Assembly: GCA_031629035.1 (NCBI GenBank)
Contig: JAVLUG010000013.1
Span: 1-64,000, forward strand
Length of the DNA stretch: 64,000 nucleotides
Direction of reading: 5' to 3'
Source of the DNA: MVYY01 sp012517575
Lineage (GTDB): Bacteria > Bacteroidota > Bacteroidia > Bacteroidales > Paludibacteraceae
The position numbers and the translations under genes were made by a program. Each line of letters opens with the position of its first letter. The first letter of the stretch is position 1. This document shows positions 52,984 to 60,086 of this stretch, piece by piece. The notes beneath the pieces are model-generated. The model saw only the letters and a list, made by a program, of their open reading frames with translations. It searched no databases and was not told where the DNA came from.

Positions 52984-54321
52984 TTATCTCCTTCCACCAC
53001 TGCTTCGGCTCGATCCACTACTTGAATTGCCTCCGCCGGAACTTCCACTCGAGCTGCGTGAACCACCGGAATAGGAACTGCCAGAGCTGTTAGAACTATT
53101 ATCTGAACTACTGGGCGTATAAGAAGATCTCCTTTCTGAGGAACCGGAAGAAGGAGAATAAGTGTTTCGTGTACTGCTTCGAGGTGTTGTTCCAACCGAA
53201 TTTTTGCTATTTCCCGAACTGGTTCTCGGTCGAGTATTGATAGTTTCTGTCGTTCTACGCGAAGAATTTCCACTGTAAATTCCTGTTGAACGGCTACCCG
53301 ATGAACCGGTAACTCCAGTCTGACTTCTGGTGCCCGTTGTGGTTCTTCCTGAATTAATTGAAGATCTCGAATTATCATAAGTTGAAGTTGTACTTCTGCG
53401 GCCTGTCGTATTTATGTCGGAAGAAGATGTACTTCTCGAACCGGTACCGCTTACAACTGTGTAAGGATTGCTACTTCGTCCTGTAGAAGAGCTTCCGCTG
53501 GCAACACCGGAAAGAATTCCCGATCTTGTAGAATTAGTGGTATTTGAACTTCTCGAACCGTTGGCAACCTGACGGCGATAAGCTTCATTATGGCTTGGAT
53601 CAACAGATTTGTAATAATGATTCCCATACCAGTTGTTATATCCATAATAGGGATAGCCATAGTAAGGACTGTAATAGCTGGGATAATAGAACCATGGATC
53701 ATACCAAGGGTCGTAATACCATGGAGAATAAGCCCAAGAATGGTATCCGTAAAAAGAATAGGGATAATAAAGACTGCTTCGCCAATACCAGCTGTTGTAA
53801 CTAAAAGGACGGTAATAATAATCAAACCATGAAGGGTTGGTCCATGTAGGAGTAATCCATGCGTAAGAGCCGCCTACATAAACATTCCACTGATCGTCGT
53901 CCAAAAAATAAATATCCATATATTCTGGGTCAGAAATGTGAATAGTAAATCTCGGATCGTGGAAACGGCGAATTCTTTCAGCATATTCATAATCCGATTC
54001 GCTTCCATTAAAGTCTCTCAAATAAGAACCTTCTTCGTTGGAAACAGAATCAGAATCAACTATTATACTGTCATTTGCTTCTGCTATCAACAATCTGGAA
54101 GAATTTTCCTGAGCATTTTCATTTCGATCGATAAAAATAATTTCCTTTGCTCCATTTTTGGTATTAGGCTTTTTATCGGTTGCCGTATTCATCTTGGCAT
54201 TGTTTTTTGCATCGTCCCAAGAAAAATAAACATCATCGGTCGATGTTTTGTTTTTCTGTCCATATCCCGGCACGGTAAACAGAACAGAAAAAAATAGAAT
54301 AATTAATTTTGTAGGTTTCAT
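52984..54321 (-). CDS. exported protein with Tyr/Trp-rich and Ser/Gly/Arg-rich regions
   Basis: A 445-residue protein that I do not recognise. The signal peptide MKPTKLIILFFSVLFTVPGYG is followed by an acidic N-terminal domain (about 25-160), a segment of about 70 residues dominated by Tyr, Trp, Pro and Phe (about 165-235), and a C-terminal half of about 200 residues of Ser, Thr, Gly and Arg with repeated SSG/RSS units. There are no Cys residues in the mature part that I noticed. A perfect AGGAGG lies 7 nt before the ATG. It precedes the OmpP1-like gene. The composition suggests an adhesive, structural or glycosylated surface protein. Confidence 0.75.
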   Translation of the reverse strand: MKPTKLIILFFSVLFTVPGYGQKNKTSTDDVYFSWDDAKNNAKMNTATDKKPNTKNGAKEIIFIDRNENAQENSSRLLIAEANDSIIVDSDSVSNEEGSYLRDFNGSESDYEYAERIRRFHDPRFTIHISDPEYMDIYFLDDDQWNVYVGGSYAWITPTWTNPSWFDYYYRPFSYNSWYWRSSLYYPYSFYGYHSWAYSPWYYDPWYDPWFYYPSYYSPYYGYPYYGYNNWYGNHYYKSVDPSHNEAYRRQVANGSRSSNTTNSTRSGILSGVASGSSSTGRSSNPYTVVSGTGSRSTSSSDINTTGRRSTTSTYDNSRSSINSGRTTTGTRSQTGVTGSSGSRSTGIYSGNSSRRTTETINTRPRTSSGNSKNSVGTTPRSSTRNTYSPSSGSSERRSSYTPSSSDNSSNSSGSSYSGGSRSSSGSSGGGNSSSGSSRSSGGRR

Positions 54322-54435
54322 GATATTACCTCCTGTGTTTTGTAGATATATTTTGCATTATATAAACATCAATAATTGTACCATTACAAGAAAAACTTAC
54401 ATTTATTTTTTTGGCTTTACTAAAAATTAAGTCGA

Positions 54436-54466
54436 TTGAACAAGTCAACAAAAATATGTAATTTTG
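54436..54466 (+). promoter_or_regulatory. Bacteroidetes-type promoter of prmA
   Basis: TTG (54436-54438), 20 nt, TAATTTTG (54459-54466), about 85 nt before the prmA start. The spacing equals that of the cysK and thioesterase promoters. Confidence 0.65.
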
Positions 54467-54550
54467 TTGGCTTTTAATGTTTAGATTTACTTTTTTTGAA
54501 AAGGTTTAATTCGTTTATGTTTTCTTAGCGATTTTAACGAAGTAAAGAAT

Positions 54551-55390
54551 ATGAATTATCTGGAAGTTATTTTTACGTTGAATCCTTACGAAGAATATAT
54601 CTCTGATCTTTTGATGGAAACATTGGGAGAAATAGGATTTGATAGTTTTCAAGTTGTTGACAAACAAGTTTTTGCATATATTCAGGAAAATAATTTCAAT
54701 CAGGAAGCCCTCGATAAAAGCCTATCCGAATTTGATTATCCCGTTTCTATTCATTACAGCAAATTATTGTTGGAAAATAAGGATTGGAACGAAGAATGGG
54801 AAAAAAATTTTTTCCAACCTATATTGATTGAAAAGGATTGTGTTATTCACAGTTCATTCCATCAGGATGTTCCCAAAGCAGAATATGATATTGTTATCGA
54901 CCCAAAAATGGCTTTTGGCAGCGGTCATCATGAAACTACCGAATTGATGCTCAGCGAATTGCTAAAAATAAATTTAAAGGGGAAAAATCTTTTGGACATG
55001 GGTTGCGGAACGGCAGTTTTGTCCATACTGGCATCCTTTCGTGGCGCTGCCTCCATTTTAGCTGTGGACATTGACGACTGGTGCATCGAAAATTCTATGG
55101 AGAACATTCGACTGAATAAAATAAATAATATCGAAATCAGAAAAGGGGGCGCTGAAGTGCTTGAAAATTTGCATTTTGATGTGGTACTTGCCAACATAAA
55201 CAGAAATGTACTTCTGAACGATATGAAATTTTATGCAGCTTGTTTATCGGCAGGCGGGGAACTGTATCTGAGCGGCTTTTATGTAGAAGACATTCCTCTG
55301 ATTGAAGCAGAAGCCAAAAAACATGGTTTGCAATTAATGAATTTCAAAGAAAAAAATAACTGGGCGCTGGTAAAAACAATAAAAAAGTGA
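54551..55390 (+). CDS. prmA: ribosomal protein L11 methyltransferase
   Basis: A 279-residue SAM-dependent enzyme trimethylating ribosomal protein L11. The N-terminal substrate-recognition domain (1-95) is followed by IDPKMAFGSGHHETTEL (about 117-133), the SAM motif LLDMGCGTAVLSILA (about 147-161), the NPP-like DVVLANINRNVL and the C-terminal SGFYVEDIPLI. Length fits the shorter Bacteroidetes form. It is monocistronic, with a stem-loop following. Confidence 0.93.
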   Translation: MNYLEVIFTLNPYEEYISDLLMETLGEIGFDSFQVVDKQVFAYIQENNFNQEALDKSLSEFDYPVSIHYSKLLLENKDWNEEWEKNFFQPILIEKDCVIHSSFHQDVPKAEYDIVIDPKMAFGSGHHETTELMLSELLKINLKGKNLLDMGCGTAVLSILASFRGAASILAVDIDDWCIENSMENIRLNKINNIEIRKGGAEVLENLHFDVVLANINRNVLLNDMKFYAACLSAGGELYLSGFYVEDIPLIEAEAKKHGLQLMNFKEKNNWALVKTIKK

Positions 55391-55409
55391 ACTTGCTTTT
55401 TATAAAAAA

Positions 55410-55454
55410 CATCAATAAACGCTCATTTTCTTCGAAAAGAAACGTTTATTGATG
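55410..55454. terminator. stem-loop between convergent prmA and the 2-oxoacid oxidoreductase operon
   Basis: CATCAATAAACG / CGTTTATTGATG, a perfect 12-bp stem with a 21-nt loop, placed between two converging stops. Likely a shared terminator although T-runs are short. Confidence 0.65.
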
Positions 55455-55477
55455 ATATTGTGTACCAAAGAAAAAAG

Positions 55478-56023
55478 TCAATTAATCTTTTTAATGAGTT
55501 CCATGCCAATTTGCAAAGCTTTTTCGTTTTGCGGAATCAAATGATGATGGCGTTCAGGCAAGGATTTCTTCAAACCTTCCAGCACATTTTCTATCTTCAC
55601 AATAGGCCGAACCTTCAAAAATCCTCCCAAAATAATCATATTAAGCGTTTTGGCAGCATTATGAGCCGTTGCATATTCGGTTGCGTCGATTCGATACACG
55701 TTGATGTCGGTGCGTGTAGGAAATTTATGAAATCCATTCCCGTCGAATATTAATGTGCCGCCAGGTTTTACCTTGCTTTCAAATTTTTCCAGCGAAGGCT
55801 GGTTTAAAATGATAGCTGTATCGTAAGAACTCAAAACAGGCGAGCTGATTTTATCGTCGCTTAAAATAACAGTAACGTTTGCTGTTCCACCACGTTGCTC
55901 CGGCCCGTAAGAGGGCATCCAGCTTACTTCCTGACCTTGCATTAAGCCGGAGTATGCAAGAATTTTTCCCATGGAAAGAACACCTTGTCCGCCAAAACCT
56001 GAAATAATGATTTCTTCTTTCAT
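55478..56023 (-). CDS. 2-oxoacid:ferredoxin oxidoreductase, gamma subunit
   Basis: A 181-residue gamma subunit (KorC/VorC-type) with GFGGQGVLSMGKILA (9-23) and the conserved MPSYGPEQRGGTANVTVI block. It completes a four-subunit enzyme that oxidatively decarboxylates a 2-oxoacid to an acyl-CoA while reducing ferredoxin. It is the last gene of the operon, 148 nt after the beta subunit gene. Confidence 0.92.
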   Translation of the reverse strand: MKEEIIISGFGGQGVLSMGKILAYSGLMQGQEVSWMPSYGPEQRGGTANVTVILSDDKISSPVLSSYDTAIILNQPSLEKFESKVKPGGTLIFDGNGFHKFPTRTDINVYRIDATEYATAHNAAKTLNMIILGGFLKVRPIVKIENVLEGLKKSLPERHHHLIPQNEKALQIGMELIKKIN

Positions 56024-56171
56024 CTGTTTGTTGTTTTTTCAATAACACCGTTTGTCTTTAAACACAAATATATTTGCCCTGAAGACAATATGATTTTATT
56101 GTTATTATTCTAATAAGTGTGATCAGTTTTTTTAAACTTCAATATTTATTTAAAGAGCATTTATAGTCTAA

Positions 56172-56933
56172 TTAAATGTCCTTTAAATCGCCCAACGGAT
56201 AAGCCGGAAACATATTTTCTTCCATCCATTTGTTGGCATTTTCGGGTGTCATTTTCCAACCGGCATTGCAGGTAGAAACTACTTCGACAATAGAAGTCCC
56301 CTTGTTCAACATAGAATTTTCAAAAGCTTTCTGAATGGCTTTTTTTGTTTTTCGCACACTGGCAACCGACTGAACACTTTGACGCGTAACATAACAGGTG
56401 CCGGGCAATTGCGCCAACAAATTGGTGATATTCAACGGATAACCGTTCAATTCCGTTTTACGACCATATGGAGTGGTAGATGTTACCATATCCGTCAAGG
56501 TAGTTGGAGCCATCTGGCCTCCCGTCATTCCATAAATACCATTGTTGATAAAAATAATCGCTATATTTTCACCGCGATTGCAAGCATGAATGGTCTCGGC
56601 TGTTCCAATAGCAGCCAAATCGCCATCGCCTTGATAAGTAAACACATAACGATCGGGCAATAACCTTTTAATGGCTGTTGCCAAAGCAGGTGCACGTCCG
56701 TGTGCAGCTTCCTGCCAGTCGATGTCAATATAATTGTATGCAAATACGGCACATCCAACAGGAGCAATTCCAATGGTTTTATCCTGAATGTCCATTTCAT
56801 CAATTATTTCGGCAATAAGCCGATGAACTACTCCATGGCTACAGCCCGGGCAATAATGCATATAAGTTTCTTTGAGCGACTTTGGTTTTGCGTAAACCAA
56901 ATTCTCAGGACTAATTATTTCGTTGTTCGACAT
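56172..56933 (-). CDS. 2-oxoacid:ferredoxin oxidoreductase, beta (TPP-binding) subunit
   Basis: A 253-residue thiamine-diphosphate subunit with HYCPGCSHGVVHRLI (about 26-40), the TPP-Mg motif GDGDLAAIGTAETIHACNRG ... NNGIYGMTGGQ, and ATAIKRLLPDRYVF. It lacks its own Fe-S cluster beyond the CxxC region. It lies 74 nt after the alpha subunit gene. Confidence 0.93.
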   Translation of the reverse strand: MSNNEIISPENLVYAKPKSLKETYMHYCPGCSHGVVHRLIAEIIDEMDIQDKTIGIAPVGCAVFAYNYIDIDWQEAAHGRAPALATAIKRLLPDRYVFTYQGDGDLAAIGTAETIHACNRGENIAIIFINNGIYGMTGGQMAPTTLTDMVTSTTPYGRKTELNGYPLNITNLLAQLPGTCYVTRQSVQSVASVRKTKKAIQKAFENSMLNKGTSIVEVVSTCNAGWKMTPENANKWMEENMFPAYPLGDLKDI

Positions 56934-57007
56934 TTTTTTTTAATTTTTGAATGAATAAAGTTGTTAATTAAACTTCAGCAAATAAGCAAATACACTGAAG
57001 AATTTTT

Positions 57008-58114
57008 TTATTTAATCAATTTGGAAACCAAAGCATCGTAAACTTCATCGGGTGAAGGGACAATTCCTCCCAGCCGGCCGAAAAATTCAACGGGAACTTT
57101 TCCGTTCACTGCCAACCGTACATCTTCCACCATCTGACCGGCATTCATTTCGATGGAAATCATGCCTTTAACTGACGAAGCCAATTGACTAATAATTTCT
57201 TTAGGGAAAGGATAAAGTGTGATAGGACGAAGCAAACCGGCCTTGATTCCATTTTCGCGCGCCATTTCAACCGTTTTTTGACTTACTCGGGCACAAGTTC
57301 CAAAAGCTACAATCAGGTAATCGGCATCTTCGGTCATAAAAGTTTCGTAACGCACTTCGTTTTTTTCCATCTCTCGGTAGCGTTTCTGTATTCTCAAATT
57401 AATAGCTTCCATTACTTCAGCTTCGAGCGCTAAAGATGTTATAACGTTTTGTGGTCGATCGGGAGTTTTACCCAATGTTGCCCACGGAAATTGTTCACGA
57501 ATTTCAGCTTCGGTGCGGCGTGGTTGAAAAGGAGGAAGCACTACTTTTTCCATCATTTGGCCAATAATTCCATCAGCCAGAATCATGACCGGATGTCTGT
57601 ATTTAAAAGCCAGATCGAAAGCCAGCGGCATAAAATCAGCCATTTCCTGCACGGAAGCAGGCGCCAGCGTAAGAAGTTTGTAATCGCCATGTCCTCCGCC
57701 TTTGACAGCCTGAAAATAATCGCCCTGACTCGGTTGAATCGTACCCAAACCCGGACCTCCACGCATCACATTGACAATAACACAAGGCAATTCTGCCCCA
57801 ACCATGTAGGAAATTCCTTCCTGCATTAAACTGATTCCGGGACTGGATGAGGAAGTCATAGCCCTTTTTCCACATCCTGCTGCTCCATAAACCATATTAA
57901 TGGAAGCTACTTCGCTTTCAGCCTGCAATACGACCATTCCGGTTGTCGTCCATGGTTGCAGTTCCATTAAGGTTTCCATAACTTCCGACTGGGGAGTAAT
58001 GGGATAACCAAAATATCCATCGCAACCGCAACGTATAGCTGCATGAGCAATGGCTTCGTTTCCCTTCATTAGAAGGACTTCTTCTTTGTTATCTGTTTTT
58101 GAGTTTTTGTTCAT
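57008..58114 (-). CDS. vorB: 2-oxoacid:ferredoxin oxidoreductase, alpha subunit (VorB-like)
   Basis: A 368-residue subunit with KGNEAIAHAAIRCGCDGYFGYPITPQ (family start, domain I), MTSSSSPGISLMQEG, the MRGGPGLGT segment and a transketolase C-terminal-like domain (about 260-360, LIVAFGTCARVSQKTVE). Homologues in Bacteroidetes are annotated 3-methyl-2-oxobutanoate dehydrogenase subunit VorB; 2-oxoglutarate as substrate (Kor) cannot be excluded. It is the second gene of the operon. Confidence 0.92.
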   Translation of the reverse strand: MNKNSKTDNKEEVLLMKGNEAIAHAAIRCGCDGYFGYPITPQSEVMETLMELQPWTTTGMVVLQAESEVASINMVYGAAGCGKRAMTSSSSPGISLMQEGISYMVGAELPCVIVNVMRGGPGLGTIQPSQGDYFQAVKGGGHGDYKLLTLAPASVQEMADFMPLAFDLAFKYRHPVMILADGIIGQMMEKVVLPPFQPRRTEAEIREQFPWATLGKTPDRPQNVITSLALEAEVMEAINLRIQKRYREMEKNEVRYETFMTEDADYLIVAFGTCARVSQKTVEMARENGIKAGLLRPITLYPFPKEIISQLASSVKGMISIEMNAGQMVEDVRLAVNGKVPVEFFGRLGGIVPSPDEVYDALVSKLIK

Positions 58115-58161
58115 TTTTTTACCATTTAAACATTGAATAAATACGGAAGAGAGTAAAATGT

Positions 58162-58389
58162 TTATTGTACTCTCATTTTATAAACTGTGATGCAAGCATC
58201 AGGACAAACATAGGCGCAAGCAACGCATCCTACACATGCATCAGGATTACTCAAGAAAGAGAAGTTGTAACCTCTTGAATTTGCTTCCTTTGACAGCGAT
58301 AAAGCTTTTGGCGGACAAGCAACAACACACAGATTGCATCCTTTACAGCGTTCCGTATCTACCACCACAGTTCCTTTTATTTTAGCCAT
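58162..58389 (-). CDS. 4Fe-4S ferredoxin-type delta subunit
   Basis: A 75-residue two-cluster ferredoxin with CKGCNLCVVACP and CVGCVACAYVCP. It is the first gene of the oxidoreductase operon and carries electrons from the TPP centre to ferredoxin. A TAnnTTTG box (TACTTTTG on the minus strand, 58418-58425) lies about 30 nt upstream without a clear -33. Confidence 0.93.
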   Translation of the reverse strand: MAKIKGTVVVDTERCKGCNLCVVACPPKALSLSKEANSRGYNFSFLSNPDACVGCVACAYVCPDACITVYKMRVQ

Positions 58390-58510
58390 TCTGTTTTTAT
58401 TTTAGATTTTTTCTTCGCAAAAGTAATAAAATTTGAGAAAATAGTTGGAATTTTTTTGCGACATATTCTCCTTTTGGAAAACGTTTTAAAAATAAATATT
58501 TGATTATCAA

Positions 58511-59278
58511 CTACTTTTTCTGACTGAATAACCAGCTTAAAAAATCAGGTTGAGCAAAAGCAGCATCCCAACTATTGTGTTTTACTCCGGGAAATTCAAT
58601 ATATTCTACTTTGGTTGATCCAAGAGCTTTTAATTCGATGTAAGCATTGCGTGAATGTTCAGGAGAAACCACATCATCACTGCCCCCATGATAAATTCTA
58701 ATAGGCATGTGTTTAACTTTTTTCAGTCTTTCCAAACTTACACCTCCACAAATGGGAATAGCTGCTGCAAAAGTTTTGGGCTGACGACAAATGAGGTCGA
58801 AAGTTCCCATTCCGCCCATGGAAAGTCCCAACACATAAATTCTTCTACTGTCCACCGCTTCTTCTTTCCTGATTTTCTTGAGCAACCGAATAACCATTTG
58901 CATAGATGGCGTTGGTTCTTTCGAATTTATGAACGAAAATCCGTTATCCCATTCCTTGATAGGTGCCCAAAAGCCATTTTCAGGGCATTGTGGAAAAACA
59001 ACAATAGCGGGGAATTTTTGTCTGTTCTGCGGATCAGTGAAAAGCGAAGCTCCATGTACTAATTGTTTTTCATTATCATTTCCTCTTTCTCCTGCTCCGT
59101 GCAGAAAAAGAACGAGCGGATAAGAAGCAGACCTGTTGTAATTTTCGGGGTATAAAATACGATAAGGTAAAGTATCACCTTTGTAAATAAATTCTTTTTT
59201 CAGAAACAATTCATTTTGAGCCTGTGACAACATGCTGAAGAACAAAAAAAAGCACAATAAAGAAAAAAACTTTTTCAT
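58511..59278 (-). CDS. exported alpha/beta-hydrolase (esterase/prolyl-oligopeptidase type)
   Basis: A 255-residue protein with signal peptide MKKFFSLLCFFLFFSMLSQA. The oxyanion-hole segment is LFLHGAGERGND (about 58-69), nucleophile S153 in GLSMGGMGTF, acid D201/D202 in YHGGSDDVVSP, and H234 in GVKHNSWD. This layout resembles PHB-depolymerase-like/feruloyl-esterase and dienelactone-hydrolase-like proteins. It may remove ester groups from glycans but is not inside the utilization locus. It stands alone with about 120 nt to the oxidoreductase operon. Confidence 0.85.
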   Translation of the reverse strand: MKKFFSLLCFFLFFSMLSQAQNELFLKKEFIYKGDTLPYRILYPENYNRSASYPLVLFLHGAGERGNDNEKQLVHGASLFTDPQNRQKFPAIVVFPQCPENGFWAPIKEWDNGFSFINSKEPTPSMQMVIRLLKKIRKEEAVDSRRIYVLGLSMGGMGTFDLICRQPKTFAAAIPICGGVSLERLKKVKHMPIRIYHGGSDDVVSPEHSRNAYIELKALGSTKVEYIEFPGVKHNSWDAAFAQPDFLSWLFSQKK

Positions 59279-59422
59279 AAGCCAATAATTTTTAGTATAT
59301 ATAAATGTTTTTCAATGAATTATAATCAATTTCAGAGTATAAATCCGGGTTTGAAAGAGAGTTTTCCTTACAGTTTTATATTTTACATGAATTATATATA
59401 ACAATAAAATTTTTCAAAAGTT

Positions 59423-59896
59423 CTATTTTTTCCATGAAGAATAAGGATTTTTTCGGAGCATGGCATTGTAATATTCTGCCTTCCCTGTAACTTCTTCTCC
59501 CAACCAATCAGGCTTTAAAACCTCTTGGTTTTCATTTTCCAATTCGATTTCAGCCAAAATCAATCCTTCATTTTCGCCAAAAAATTCATCCACTTCAAAA
59601 TGCTGTCCCTGATAAACGACTTCGTATCGTTTTTTTTCAATGATACCCGGTTCACAAATTTTCATCAATTCCTTTGCTTCATTTAGTGGAATTTCTTTTT
59701 CCCACTCAAAGCGGCTCAACCCCGAAAGGTTGCTTTTCCCTTTAATGGTGAGGAAAGCAAAAATGTCCATGATACGAACCCTAACTGTACGCTCAGGGAC
59801 AGAACACAAATATCCTTGAGTAATGTGATGACTTTTGACAGCTTGTGATTTAAAATCGCCCGTAACCAAAAATTTTCTTTCTATTTCTATTTTCAT
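59423..59896 (-). CDS. CYTH-domain protein (triphosphate tunnel metalloenzyme)
   Basis: A 157-residue protein starting MKIEIERKF, the ExExK signature (E4, E6, K8) of CYTH proteins, followed by the tunnel-lining VRVRI, LTIKGKS, KKRYEV, FEVDEFFGENEGL and AEIELENE strands. CYTH enzymes hydrolyse or cyclise triphosphorylated substrates (inorganic triphosphate, thiamine triphosphate, ATP). Length is normal for the short form. Confidence 0.9.
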   Translation of the reverse strand: MKIEIERKFLVTGDFKSQAVKSHHITQGYLCSVPERTVRVRIMDIFAFLTIKGKSNLSGLSRFEWEKEIPLNEAKELMKICEPGIIEKKRYEVVYQGQHFEVDEFFGENEGLILAEIELENENQEVLKPDWLGEEVTGKAEYYNAMLRKNPYSSWKK

Positions 59897-60086
59897 TTTT
59901 AAAAGAAATTTGTCGATGTAAACTTATCAGTAGAATTTGTTCAGTCAAACACCGGTTTTTTTGAAATTTAATATTGTACAACTTCGTGAGTAATTGAAAA
60001 ATTTATCAACACTTTTCAGGTAAGTTAAATTTCCTCTAAGAAGCAACAATGTTTTTGAGGTTCCCAATTCCTTAAAAAATAAAGCT

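Noticed and set aside
52962..53825. Several alternative-frame ORFs (up to 138 codons) over the Ser/Gly-rich gene
   Set aside because: They are by-products of the repetitive composition of the real minus-strand gene; none has a domain or a start signal.
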